From Anseranas semipalmata (Eukaryota > Chordata > Aves > Anseriformes > Anseranatidae), in NCBI GenBank assembly GCA_013399115.1, contig VXAA01004228.1, forward strand, positions 1,872-65,871: a stretch of 64,000 bases of DNA, in the 5' to 3' direction. The first letter of the stretch is position 1; each line of letters starts with the position of its first letter. Position numbers and translations under genes: made by a program. Below the pieces are notes generated by a model that saw nothing but the letters and a program-made list of their open reading frames with translations, was not told where the DNA came from and searched no databases. Shown here in pieces: positions 11,493-25,500 of this stretch.

Positions 11493-14400
11493 CCTCTGCC
11501 TTAAATGGTCAGGCAGAGCAATGAAAAGGTGAAACACAAGGAACTGGAGACCCCCTTCCCTTTCTTAAAGAGACTGTCTCTGGTTTACAACAACAGCAAC
11601 GGAAGAAAATTTGCTTTACAAAAAAAAAAAAAATCTGTTTTTACTGCTGTTTATGAGGCTTATGTGCCACAGAAGTCAGTTCAGGATTTTTCCCACACTT
11701 TTACTTAAAATAATGTAAAATGATGTAGCTGAATATAAGATTTTGAAACAAAACCAGTGCAACTGGCTTGCTTGATTTTCCTTGTCCAAACTAAGATCTA
11801 GTCAAGTCAACACAATTCACTGTTGGAATATAAAAGTGAATTGCTTTGCAAAGTATGATTTTGTGCTGATTTTTTGTTGCAACTGTGGAGATTTAAATTG
11901 AAAATAATATAGACATTGGGCATATTTCAACACTTGGTTTTTCATATGGTACCTTACAGTTTGCTTTACTATTGTTGATGACATTATTTCATGTTGGTCA
12001 TGCTGGCCAGTTCCCTGTTAATGGACTACATTTTCAAAATTGCTCTGCCCACAGCAAAAACTGAGGCAACATCTTGTAAATAATTGTATTTCCATTTTGA
12101 CAACTAAGCTCATCAGCTTGATCGTCAAAAGTACTAACAGCCTATCAGTTCCAGGGAAAACTGGCCAAAGATATGTTACTCCATGCTTTTATAAGTGTCT
12201 TCCAAAATTACAAAATTTGAAATCTTGATTTTTTTTTTTCCAAGTAGGAAACATTCATATGAACAAAAAAAGGAGAATTAACAGTAATTAAACTTAGGAG
12301 GATGAAAATGGAACTTGCTTTGGAAGCCAACTGCTCCTGATTATTTATCCTGGCTATTACACTAATTTCCCTTAGTCCTTCTGGTTTTAAGTAAGTTACA
12401 GTCTGTCTTTGCCTACTTATTTATAATATCAGGATAACGATGGTTTCCATACTTGTAATGACAATCAGGGTGTAATTGAGTTTTGTTAAGCACTGGTAAA
12501 TACAGCACTGGGAGTTCTGTAGCACCTCTTGGCAGACCAGATTAGGAGCAGCTCTAGAGACAATATAAGCTCCTTCATGCAATACTGATGATGCACTTTC
12601 ATCATGCTTGCCTGGGATATTTTTCTGAATAAGAGTTAAATAGATGCTTTGCATTGCAGGGAAAGTCTGTTGCCATGATATACAACACAAATGACCAGTC
12701 TGAATTTGGGTAAGGCTGTGAAACTGATTTAAAACAGTGATCACCTGAGCCGGTCTTTGAAACTATGACAAGCAAGCTAAAAGAATTCGTGTTCTCTGCT
12801 ACATAACTTTCAAAATCCAATTCATGTTCTGAAGTTTTCTTTTCACACTTGTGCTGTGTCTAGACTTCTCTCTTTTCTTTCAAAATCAACATTTGATGAA
12901 TGAGCTTTTGTGTTGCATGGTAAATGTATAATAGCATTTCTTTAAAAAAAAAACAACACCTAACTGGCATAATTTGGACATTTCAGAAAAACAAAAGTAC
13001 TGTTTCAGACATATTTCTAACGTATACATACCCCAAAAGAAAAAAAAGTGAAATTGCAGAGGCAGTTGCAGGACTGCATTTGGAACTCGGGTCTCTACAA
13101 ACACATGCCTGGTCTGATGCCAAAACAGCCGCTCAGGTCTGCGCAGTCTGTATTCACAAACAATTCTTTCATAAACATGTGAATTCATCCCATCTGAACT
13201 GAAGGGCTTCTTGCTTCTCTCACCGAACTAGTTTTAGTTGTAAAAATTAAAATGCCTTTTCCAAGTAATCACGTAACAGATGAAAATACAGCCTGGAGTT
13301 GAAAGACTAAATAAAATGTTAGCCCTCCTCTTTCAGCTTGTCCCTAATACCAAAGAACCATTTCGGATGACAACCTTGTCTGTGAGGCTATGTTTCTTAG
13401 CACCCAGACTGATAGGACTCGGTGCCTTTTTGGTCATAAAATAAGTAAGTTGTAGGCACAGACACTTACAAAACAGGGTAGGACTTCACACAGCAGATCA
13501 TTCACCAAATGAGATCTCAGACAAAAATACGCTATAACGGGAAGACCACCATTTTATATTTTACTGCTAGTACTGTTTGTGCAGTGGATTTCTTATTTCT
13601 TTGGAATCTATCCCAAGCCTGAAAAAAAAAACAAAAAAAAACAAAAAAACAGTTCTAGCATGTCTTTACCCAGGCAAAGGTGAAAACAGAGTGCAAGTTG
13701 ATGTAGGCTTAGATGGGTGCCTGCAGGAGTGTGAGCAGCTCTTCCTGAGCTGAGCAGAGGAAGAGGAGGAAAATGAGCTGTTTCCCTGCATGCCTCACTG
13801 AGAACTCCCGCTCTCAGAAGCAGTTTGGAAAAGTTGCAAGTATGTGAGGCAGCAGTCACGGACCTTACTGTTAATGGCAGACAGGAGAAAAGTAAGTGAT
13901 TGGCTTTTCCTAGTCCAAACTAGTGAGTCAGTGAGGATGCCTACACTCTGCACCACCAGTGGAAAGTGGAGAGGGACAGCCAGCCTCAAATGACCAGCTC
14001 TGGAGGAATCCAGCAGCTGCCTGTTCCCTTCCCAGTCCCACCAACCTCTCTGCTGTTCCTCTCAGATTAGATGGGAGTGTGTGGGAAGCAAAGGGGGCTC
14101 ACTTATCGGCAAGGGTGTGAACATCCACAGGAACCTTACTTTTCTAGAGCTGAGTCATTTGGCTGAGTAACTATGGAAGTTTTCTTAGACTGTAGCTAAT
14201 GCATTTTTTAGCATCTGAAAGAAAATTAGTAGACAAAAAAAGTTATTTTTAGTGCTAGTTTGATTGTGGGCCTGTCAGCCTTGGCAATGCATCTCTTTTA
14301 TCAAACTGCCACGATACCTTGTTTTGTTTTCAAGGCAAAGTTTGATTAAAGACCAATTTCAGAAACGTTACTCACTGTGGGTGTTAATTAGTGCTTTCTG

Positions 14401-17375
14401 GACTCTGCAGGGTTTAGCTTATGATCCTTTTCACTTACTAAACCCTGTAATTCAAGTTACATGAAGATGGGAATGAACCAGCCCCTTTCTATTCTTCTGA
14501 AGGCTTTTGTTTAACTCAGCCAGGAACAAATCTCTGTCTTCTCCTTCCCTAATACGGAATTCTATTTTCTGTCCCTTCCTAAACAAAATTAAAAATAATA
14601 CTTCACATCTATAAAGAGTTTTCAAACTAAGGAACTAAGACACATCCTCAAATCCTCAATATGGAGTAGATAAACTTTAGGAAACCTTTGCTTCTAAATA
14701 ATGTCTCCAGTGGTGCCCAAGTATACTATACATCTCAGGAAAAACACGCAAACATCTAAATCCCTTCCCATTTCCCTTGTATTCTTCTGTGAGCAGAGTA
14801 CTGTCATTCTGTAAGAGAAGGTCCCTGGCATTCCCCTCCCTACTCTCAGACAATCCTTTTGCTTTCTGCTGCTGTCATGTTAAGCAAAAGGCCAGCCACT
14901 AGCTCAAAAATCTTAAAACAGTAGTTTGGGATACTAGGTAGCAGATTGAAGGTGAGTTTATAATATGATATGGTTAAAACTAGAAACTATGTAATTAAAT
15001 AAATGAAATGAAAATGCCATTGAGTTACTATGCAAAAATAAGCAGACAAAAAGTCCAGACCCAAACAAAACCTGATACAGAACCTGCAGAGGAGGATACT
15101 CAGTTACATTGGATATTTGAAACCAGACTAGACAAAACATGAAACCACATACTGAAGAGAATAAACCTGTGAAGGATTAGAGAAAATGACCTAAAATGAT
15201 CCATCTCTGTTTTCCAGCAGACAGCCTGTTAAGGAGAAGAACTGAAGCTGGACAAGGTAAAATATTTAAGCTGAGTTCATGAATACTACCATCCTAAACC
15301 ATCCTCTCCCAAGGACAGATTCTCTCCTGAAATTCCTCCCAAATTTCTAAACTTAAACTTCAGCTTAGTTTGAAGGCTGGTATGAACTCTTCCTAAGGCT
15401 GTACAGTGTGACAGATGCACCATGAGTGCTAAGGAGGCAAGTAAATCAGGCAACCATAATCATCAACTGCATTTTTATACTGATATTTATAACAATTGCA
15501 ATTTCAATCTCAAATGCCGCCCCTAAGATAATTATGTGCCACTTCACTTTCTCCGGAGGTACTGAAGTTACCTTCCAAAGTACACAGTACCAATCAATTT
15601 AGATATGTTATCATGCACATCAATGGCAAGTCACAGAAAGAAATGTGACCCTTCTAAAGATAAACAAATGTTTCTGAGCTCTTCTGCATATTAGTTATGG
15701 CTATTTCTCAGTAGAAACAATTAAGATTTAGCTTCCATAATAATTCTTTCAAGCTGCTGGCTATAGTTTAGAAAATAGCAGAGCATGAAAACTCATTGCT
15801 TTGTGTTTTCCAGCATTCTGTTTTTAGCAATGTCCTATATACAGGTTGAGAATCAGCCTATACAAGATTATAAATGTGCACTTTTGTTTAAAGTGTCATT
15901 AACCTTCTGCACTAAATAAAGAAACACTTAAACATGCCCTTCCAGTACTCACAGCGAGGCCTAAATATAATTTCAAAGAGGATGGAGGACTGAACTTTCC
16001 AAGTACAATCACCAAGGGAAGAACTTGCAGTTTTTCTAAAACCATGACAGAGTGCAAAGATCACAAGCCTGCTTTCGCTGTGTGCTATCTTTCAACCCTG
16101 TAACAACCCAATCTCTTTAAGGGGTGGATGGTTATTGAACTTGCATGCCAGCTGTGTTCAGAATCTCTGGGGAGGATGGGCTATAATGACACCAAGTAGA
16201 GATGAGTTATGAGTGGAGACATTATTACAAACATATAAAACAGTAAGGACCCATTTTTCAAGTAGCATCTAAGAATCCGCTTCACAGTATGCACAAGCAC
16301 TTGTTTGCTCATATAGTAATCTGAATGTGCCTATGCAGACAGATAAAACTGCAGGATTCACTAGAGTCTCATGCATACATTTTTTTTATATGCAAAAACA
16401 GAGAAATGTGCACTTTCTTATTTTATTTTTTTTTCAGATTAATTGAAAACTTGGTGTGAAAATGATCAACTGCAACAGCACCTGTGCAGTAATTATGAAA
16501 CTTGCTTTTTCACCCTTAGGTCACATTACAGCTCCTGCCTTTTGCCCCACAGTCCAAGAGCACTAGATGGCACAGATTTGCAAGCTGTAGGACAGTTGGT
16601 AGCTATGCCCTCCAGGTAAGGTTGGGAACACTGGTGGGGCAGTGTGTGTGGGAAGCTCGGCTGTGCCTGCTGGTAATTCAAGAACTTTTATCTCCAGGGC
16701 CTGTCAATCTGGCACCTTTCACAAGTGTTAAATTCACTTAAGTATATTTTTTAAGAAGCTGTCATGAGACATACTGAAGCAAATATGTCCTTCAGTGGTT
16801 ACACATGGACTCAGTTGTAACAATGTTTGTTAAGTGCTTTGACATCCCCAAATGATATGTTTGGTACAGCTTCCACATTTGTTCGTTTATTCAAGTCTGC
16901 TAAATAGTCTCTAAAAACCAATGGGTTTAAGAAATAACTGATTGGACATGGTACATCTGAAATGCCTGACCATGAAGAGATGCTTTTATAGTGACTGGAC
17001 ATACATCTACGGGTGGGAGATATGGTAGAAAAGATTTCTAAAAAAGATTGTGGTAAACATCTTTAGATTGGGTACGGAGAAGATAATATAGTCCTTGCTT
17101 TTTGTCAAATTATGCCACCATCATTTAAAATAACACTCATGGAATAAGCATTTTCAGTTTTGAGGCCAGATTCTCAACTCTTGTAAATTGTAGCTATGCT
17201 AATTTACACCTGCTGAGGAGCTTGCACAGTAGATCACAAATTTATATATAGTATCACGTGCAAACTAATGAGGTTATTTCTAGATGTTTACTGTTAGAAA
17301 GAGCTCTGAAACTTTAAATCAATCTGCTGCACTAATGTAAACAACTTATTGCAACAAAACTAGATAAAAGTGCAC
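11493..17375. other. non-coding stretch with a GC-richer patch
   Basis: The patch at about 13680-14130 is richer in G and C, with frames of 60-83 codons on the minus strand, none family-like. A 107-codon minus frame at 12421-12744 is the longest here. Its peptide matches nothing that I know and has no flanking splice sites of note. Confidence 0.55.
13622..13650 (+). repeat. A-rich tract interrupted by single C
   Basis: Runs of A broken by C at roughly 10-base spacing. Confidence 0.85.
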
Positions 17376-17472
17376 TGAACATGTTAAATACATTATTAGG
17401 TCGATGAAGATCATTCATATTGATCCAGGTCTGGCTTCACAGCACAGTTTAATCAAAGCTGCCTGGAAGAGG
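17376..17472 (+). repeat. diverged direct repeat, copy B (family unknown)
   Basis: Partner of copy A at 11392-11492, with the same block order and a three-base gap near the middle. Key shared words are TGTTAAATACAT, TTCACAGCACAGTTTAATC and AGCTGCCTGGAA. Confidence 0.65.
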
Positions 17473-20400
17473 TAACAAAGAGTGGTCATGGCATTCACCG
17501 CCTTTCATCCTGAGGTCACTGATTTAATCCTAGAGTGAGTCTAGAAATGACTAAAAATTCATTACTGCTGCATCTGACAACTTATGTGAAATTGGCTGCA
17601 GCAAGCTAAAAAGAAGGGTAGGGTAATATTTAGCTTAGGAATAAAATCCAGCTGCCGTTCTAGCCAGGAAATTCTGCTGCTGGAGGTTGCTGTTGGCCCA
17701 CCCAGCAGTTCGCAGGCTCCTGATAGCCACGCAGCTACCTCCCCTCGATCTGGCAGATTTACATTAATTGGATTTTTATCCCATATGGCAGAGACCCAAG
17801 ATATCAGTACCCCCTTATTCCCTACAGTCAAGGAAGAAAATGGGAGAGATGAAAGTCTTTTGTTCCTCTTCACGGCCTCCAAAGATGACAAATAAATCTC
17901 ACTGCTAGTGCTTCCTGTGTAATACGAGCGCATAGTTTGTTACGGATTTGGGAACAGGAGACTGGGAGAGTCGTTTAGCTGTGTCAACCGACAGTGACAT
18001 GAAAGAAAAAGGTCTGAAATTTGGCCATATAGTGATGTGAGCTGCAAGTAATTTCTGCTCTAACTTGAAGTTATTAACAGTATAATTTATAAAAGCCTTC
18101 CACAAGACTTATGTGTCATTTTATCTGGCACTGAATAAACACTAAATAACAGAAAAGGTCTACCACAAAGAGTTTAGCACCACCACGAAAAAATACAGAG
18201 CTTAAAAGGGGAAGTATGGCAGGTAGGAATCTGAGGCATAGAAAAATGTGCCAAAATTACACATGATTTGTTAATGTAATTTTTGGAACAGCCAACAACT
18301 GAAAAGCCCAAATTCTAGCCCACCACACTCCTCTTCTTCCTCTTGAGAACACACCACAGCTAGCACACTTAATAACAGCAATAAAATGATGGCCAAGAAC
18401 CGAATCATCCTTCTGCTGGGACTGCTTCTGGATCTCTGAAACCTAAAATCGCACCCCACTAAAGCACTGGTGTCTGCACGTGTCCCACCTGCTCTGGTGT
18501 TGAACAACTTCACTTTTCAGAGGCCTCTGCCATTCTCCCACCAACAGTAAACACTGGGGTTGTTCACAGGATGTTTGAAAGTTACCTATGGGCTTGATGC
18601 CAAACTAGTCTATCATATATGTCAAGGGACTATACACCCTACTGTTTTACAAATGCTTGATAAATGTTATTATATATTTTATACCACAATTTATCACAAA
18701 AGGCTACGGTGAAATTATTACACAAATATATAATGAAAAAAAAAAAAAAGAATGTTTAATCACCAAAATATATGGGTGTAAACACCTGTTTTTAAAAACA
18801 CTTTTAGGGAAGGTCTTTTGGAGTTACACAAATTGCACTGCCTCATATAACTCTTGTAAATTTTTTGATTTATGGCCACATGGGTGACAGGTAATGTACA
18901 CAGCATAGTCTCACAGTGAATGGAAAAGCTGTCCAGGTCTGGCCTATAGCTCAGGGGTTCCTAGTTCCAGCAGGTGGGCCAGCACCCACAGATGAAAAGC
19001 CCATCAGGAGCGCTGAATAGTTCCTCTGTTTGCACACTGGCTCCCTCGAAAGGAATTTCTAGTTCTGGAGCCGTAAGCCACATCTCCACCAGAAACTATG
19101 TTAGCTCAAACAGACACCGGATTAATGAAATTGAAAATGCTCGGACGGAAAATGGATGTGATGCTTTAATCACTGTTAGGAAACATGAAGTGCGAGTGAT
19201 GGAAGGGTGACCTTTATCTTTCCCACAGAAAGAAGGCTAACCTACAAGGCACAGGGAAACATGCTTTTGATTTATTCTTGTGCCTGCTTCTGTTTTAAAG
19301 ATGTGATCTGTGGTATGAGATCTGGTTTTAACAATGTCGCTGTACTGCTAGAGGGAAATAAATTGTTCAAGAAGAGACATCAGTTTTAAAGTATAGCAAA
19401 GATGCCCACACAGCCCTCTTCTTGGTCAGCACTGATACTTTATGCCATGGGCCTTAACTTGTCAGGGGACATCATACCTTCTGCATAACAGAACACGGTC
19501 ATGAGAAGGACAGACTATAGAAAGCCATTAAAATCTGTTCACAGAGAGCTGGTGTTCTCCTGGAACATCATCGCTGTTGTGGTCTTATTGGTATTTTCTA
19601 CATTACATTAGCAGAATAAGCTACACCATTACCAGAAAGACCCATTAGAATCAGGCACCTCCTTTTTCTTCTGCAGTAAGCATATGTGGGTTGAAAGGAA
19701 GGCAGCAAAACATGCTTGGCCTAGCTGAAATTTTGCCAGATCACCTTGTGGGGCAAATCAAACTCACCTACAACTGCCACAAGAACCCCTAGGATCATTA
19801 AAGCCCTAAAGAATCTGGCAAGACAAGAAGGCGAAACATGAAGATGCTAAAGACTCTTTATTATTATTATAAATAATAATTGGGTTTCATTTTTGACTTA
19901 TCAAGAGCAAAGAGGCAGAAGAAAGGAAAGCTAACTGGATCTTATTATGTGTAGTCAGAACTTCATGCTAAATACATTTGTGTCCTCCTGCAAATGTTTC
20001 TGTTTGCAGTTTTAGTAACTAATTTAGGCAAATGCAGCAGTTTCAGATCTAATATAGTCAGATCTAAAGTTACTGGTACCTCTCTCTTCTGTAAACAATA
20101 GCACAAAAGAATAAAGTAATAATCTACTTGCTTAAAATATAAACTTGGTTGTTTATTCCTCCAGAATTCTAGCTTTCTCTCAGAGGAAACTTGGAAGTTT
20201 ATTCTCTCCTTTGACCTTTTAAACATTTTCTGTTTACTGTCACATTTCTGCTCTGATTTGTTTGTGAATTATAAATCTGATTCTACCTTGATTTTTCTTA
20301 AACCACTTGCTACAGTCCTTCAGAAAAACCTACTCACAGTTTCATTCTTAAGGCCAACTGAAGATTTACAATATGCTAAACTGGGCAAAAACTCTGTAGT

Positions 20401-20842
20401 AATCAGCACAATATATTTTATACTCCATCATAATCATTTTCCTGGCTCCATGTCGATATAACTTTTTCTGCTTTTTACAATGGTTTACAACTTAAATAAT
20501 TTAATACAACAGTTGTTATATTTTTATTGCAAGCTTATAAAACTTGTACCATAAGTCTCTTCCATGCAATATATTAAACAAAAAAATGACAGAGAAGAAG
20601 GGGAACCGATGATTACTAAAACTGTAATTCAGTCTTGAAGTACTGAACGTGTCATAAAGCGCTTCTGGTTCACTTGCACACAGTAGATCTTGTCAGAATT
20701 TCTCAAATGAACTACCTCTTCATATTTAGTTCTCCTTACCTATTATTTTAATGTTGATATAAGAAAAACAACAATGATTTCACATTTCAAACAATATATT
20801 GATGGTCCAGGACACAGCATAAAGTACCCAGAGAAAAGAATG
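17473..20842. other. non-coding stretch; a 123-codon minus frame is unexplained
   Basis: The frame at 17562-17933 (minus) is among the longest in the window. Its end is discussed as a possible terminal exon in the findings. A perfect 8-bp hairpin of ATT repeats with a 2-base loop is at 19863-19880. Nothing else is recognised. Confidence 0.55.
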
Positions 20843-20895
20843 CAACTGTCAGCTCTGCCCCTGAGTTGCTGGAAGTCCTTGGGCTTCAACAATGT
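20843..20895 (+). mobile_element. possible MIR core fragment
   Basis: CAGCTCTGCCCCTGAGTTGC then TGGAAGTCCTTGGGCTTCAA resembles MIR 'CTCTGCCACTGACTTGCTGTGTGACCTTGGGCAAGTC'. About 220 bp further on, TATATAATGCTTTGAGATCA resembles the 3' tails of old CORE-SINEs, so the copy may extend to about 21130. Confidence 0.45.
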
Positions 20896-22120
20896 GTATA
20901 GAGCTATGCTTTACTGAATTTTGCAAGGGCTGCCAGTGGTGTAAAGACAGGCAGACATTTGCTTAGATCTCAGGCATGACCTTTGTGCCTGGTTTTTGTG
21001 TTTCTGAGCAACTGCAGTTGTTGATGCTTCATAAAATCAATCCCTGAATTTCAGACTTTCATTGTTTTGGAATAGAAATACTATTTACCTGCCTTTATAT
21101 AATGCTTTGAGATCACCTGAGGAGTAATCATTACTGCCTCAGTGTATCCGAGAGTTTATGTAAAAGACACCATTTCAACGCATCCCTCAACAAGACTCTT
21201 TTAAAGTATATTTTCAATGCTTTATAGACACAGTTTACAAACTTTTACAGACCAGGGGTTCTGTCCGCATCTACAAAGTAGGTCACTGTATATCCATAAG
21301 AATATAAAAGTCTGCTACATCTAGAATTCCTTTGCTGATAATATATATCAAAAGAATAAATATTGATATAAATTTGTCAGAAGTAAATCTTACTGACTTG
21401 AAAATAATACATTTATTCCTATTTCTAGAGCAATTATTCACGTTTTTGAAACTTAGGATGAAAACTACAACTAGATGTCATACAGATTCTTTGTGACCTA
21501 GTGCAATAAACCATTTCTGCACAACATGCATCACAGAAAACCTCTTCCTCTGTGCTGAGACTTTCAACAGAAAAGAAGGCATCCCTTATTAAGATATTGA
21601 GATTATGCCTCAATAAAGGATGCCTTATTGTTTTTACCTTACAGAAGTAAAATATTTCAATTTCTAAGTCCAGGCTTGACAAAAATCTTGAGAAGATATT
21701 TCCGATGGGTTGATGAAAATAAAATACATAATTAATTCCTGTAAATCTTAACCTTAACTGCATGGTCTTAATAGTGTTAACACAAAGGCTGTTTACTTTG
21801 CCTAAATCATTAAGATTTCTTATTAGAAATCAGCTTGAGACTTCTAAGAGATCAACATAACCAACTGAGAAATGATCTGTGCTCTTTGTCCAAAAGTCTG
21901 ATAAAAGAGCAGACTTATCAAAATCAGTTTCTGAATTGCATTGCTATGATTTCAACCCCTACCTACATGGATCACTCACTTTGTAGAGTGAAAGATCACA
22001 GATGCCTGCATGCTCGCTGAGTCTGAGGTCTTTTTTTTTTTTTTAATACCCTAATCATGCAGTGCCAAAATGAATAATGGTGATAAAAATGGTGTTGGAC
22101 ACCTAGATAAGCAGCAAGAC

Positions 22121-22138
22121 TTTTTTTTTTTTTTTTTT
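22121..22138 (+). repeat. poly(T) tract, 18 bases
   Basis: Uninterrupted T run, with a 14-T run 77 bases earlier (22031-22044). Confidence 0.9.
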
Positions 22139-22435
22139 CATATAATATAGAGGGAAAAAAAAAACTTGGAAGACAATGTATGTTTATGTACTTGAGAAAC
22201 TTCAAGAAAAGTACCTAGAAGACAGTAACTCAGTTTATTTTGACATCTACCTTTCTCCTCCTCATTACATATCTTAGGTAAGATATTTACCTTTGTATGT
22301 TTATAACTACAAAGATAATTAGATCAAGCCATCTGTATTATATGATGGAATTCAAGAAATACATTAAGCTCCTCCACTCCAGAGACGGTTGCATGTTTGA
22401 TCATTTGAATAATGTTTGATAACAGATCAAAAATG

Positions 22436-22449
22436 CGCTGCATGCAGCG
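22436..22449. repeat. 14-bp perfect GC-rich palindrome
   Basis: CGCTGCATGCAGCG is its own reverse complement. It holds two CpG pairs in an otherwise AT-rich, CpG-poor stretch and is flanked by TGATCA-like words. No function is assigned. Confidence 0.85.
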
Positions 22450-25416
22450 TTATAACTTCTATTTTTTTGCCTATCGAACCTGAAATCTTTCAGTCAGAAT
22501 ACTGTTTCCAACAGGATGATACAATCTGCGATTTTGCTTCTGTAATCCTTTACTCTCAAAGTTCCAGGGTTCAATAAGGTTGGATGTATTAGTAAGAAAT
22601 AATTTTAGAAGGTAGGAAAAACTAAGTTTTTCAAAGTACAAGAAAACATCCTTGTAATTTTAATCAGTAACTCCGCAATGCCAGCCAGATAAATCAAGAT
22701 CACAAAACATCTAAAGAATGAGCTAGTTCCCATATGGAAATGTCTAAAAGTCATCCGTTACTATTGCCACTTTTCCATATAGCAGACAATGAAATCAATA
22801 TGCTGCACTGGCTCAGTAAATTTGTCTCTTAACAAGTTAATAAAACAGTGATCCCCACATAGTCTTTCCATCAAACTTTCATAGAAAAAAAAATGAGAAT
22901 ATTAAATGCACTAAGATAGGGAAGATCTGCTTCATTTGCTCTGCAATGATAATCTTTTACAAAAGAGGATTTTTATTATTAATTCTTCGCCTTCTGGGGA
23001 TATTATAATTTCCTAGAATGTAAAAATGCCTTAAGCACAGCAATTTGCTGAGCTAGACTGAATTTCACGATGTTTCAAATGAGCTGATAAACAACTGCAT
23101 AATTAGCAATTATTAGATCAAGACTGTACATTTCAGATATATGACTGAACCAGCCAATGGACAGGCAAGTTGCGGATATTGTTTTTAAAACTGTGAGTCA
23201 GTGTTATGCTTTGACGTGCATCATAACTTTTCTTTTAAAGAATTAAATACCACTCTGCTTATTTTTTCTTTAGAAATGTAGATTATTCTATCAACTAGAT
23301 AACTATCAACAAAATCCTTGGGGTCTTAATCATTGAACACATCCCTCTGTGTATGAATAATGAGGAATTTACAGGCTGATTATAATTCAAGCACTAAAAG
23401 TGATTAGACTGATTTTTTTTTTCAATTAAATAGTTACAAATCAATTGTATAAGCATGCTAAACTCAAGACTTAGTGTATTTCTTAAGCCTTCAATTCTTC
23501 AGCTCCTTAATTTTACTTTACAAAATAAAGAATGCAATTAGATACACTACAGAAAAAGTAAAGTGCAAAAATAGTGTATTTTATACTACCACCACATTTT
23601 CAGGACCTGGGTATTTGTTATTTATTGTAATTTTGTAATTTATTTGTAATTTTGTCAAGTTGTCAGAGAGTGGCTGGGAAATGTGGCAGCTAGATGGGAG
23701 AGACAACACTAAGAGGCTGTTTGAAATGTAGAATAAAGTTCCTAGGTAAGTTTTTCCCTGAAAGAGTCAGACATGGAACAGTTAATAGGGCTGTTATCTA
23801 TAGTGACAGGATCAGCTTTCAGCACTGATCTACCAAAATAAATGTCCATTGAAATGAATGGTACAATTATTTTTTTTAATTCTGACTAGATCACGTTCAG
23901 GATCCTACTTTACAAGAATTTATAGTGATTCACCAATATTAGTCATAAGTCTTTTAAATATAATTTTTAAAACATGAAAGTTCAAATTCAGAATCACTGT
24001 TTTGCTCCAAGAACAGATTCTGTTTTAAATTTAGGATGGAGTTACTTGCATGTAATTTAACAGTTTAAAAGCTAGACATCTAAAGAAAAACAGCACTCTA
24101 TTCCAAAAGATTATTAATCCCATTGCATACACCATAGGATGAAGGGTCCTTTGGAGTTATCTGTCTCCCAACACAATGAACCTAAGTCATTAGGTTAAAC
24201 AAAACAGTTAACTTTTAGGCAGTTAGAAGAAATTCATCTTACCCTAGGTGATAAGACAACTGTGAATTGCATCACTCCTGTTTATAATAGCAACACTGAA
24301 TTTAAATGGTTGTCTGGTTGAGTTATTACTGCAGACAACTTCATTGCATAGTCCCTCACATTAAGCGATCAGCTAATCCTTCCTGTTCCAAATCATTCCT
24401 GAATGGTTCTCCAGTCTCAAGTGAAAATATAATCAATGTTCATAAAGGACAGTAAAACTAAAATGTAACGCTTGTAATAACAGAACGATTTAGGCATGCT
24501 TTATTTAGAGATATACTGCCATCTGTTTGTCTAGTAAACTTTTCCTTGTGACTCCCATTGCTACGAAGAGTTTAATTTTAAAAATGTGCAGAATACAGAA
24601 GTTTGCCATTCAGAGAAAGAAGTTTTAAAGGAAATAGATCAGCTGCTTATAAGCACCTATAATTAGAAAAGCAGCTATACAAACTGGAAGCTTCTTACTC
24701 AGATCTGCTACTTTGTAGTCTGCTTTTCTGGTTATCTTTGCAACTCTGAGAGCATTTCAAAATCCTTATACAAGTGATTGGTCTCTACATTTATCATTGC
24801 TGCAGGGCTAAATTTAGACGTTAGGCCAAGCTTAATTTTAAGTGTTGAAAACAAAGATGCTTTTATTTGACAGCTTAATTAAAACAAAGGAAGCTATTTA
24901 AATCTGCCCAAGGACATGCATGTCAGTCTTAGGGGCAACACTTGGTGGGCAGTGTGTAAATGAGGTAGTCAAATGGATGCATCATATGAAATAATTTGTT
25001 ATGCACCAAGCACATCACATATATAGTGTTAGGTAAGCTATATGTATATGCTTTTAGCCCTGGAGAGCCAAATTTAGCTAAGACTAATACACTGGTTCTG
25101 CTCTAGCTAATGTAATTATTAATTAAGGGTCACCAAGTACACCTTAATTTGCTTTTGTGAAAGTACGAGGTGCTATGTCAGGGAAACCCCTCCCCACATT
25201 TACAGGTTGACTGCCACAGAATCCTTACAAAGCACTGCTTACATGTTTAAAACTGGATCAGGGACAGTTTTGTGTGGATTACCCTGATCTGCATGGTTTA
25301 GAGAGCTCTCCTCTTTCACATATACTGTCCTCTATAGGTATGGGATTCTATGGTGCTGATTTTAATACTGAATTTGTTAGTATGCTTTAGACAAATACTA
25401 ATCAATACAAGAACTG

Positions 25417-25500
25417 CAAAAACAAACAAACAACAAACAAACAAACAAATCAATGACAACAACAAAAAGCAAACAACAACAACAAAAACAAAAGATAATA
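25417..25500 (+). repeat. (CAAA)n / (AAC)n simple repeat
   Basis: CAAACAAACAACAAACAAAC continues into ACAACAACAAAAAC. It creates false open frames on both strands between 25316 and 25667. Confidence 0.9.

Noticed and set aside
12421..12744. 107-codon minus-strand open frame
   Set aside because: Peptide unlike any family known to me, no splice signals at sensible places, and surrounded by ordinary AT-rich DNA.
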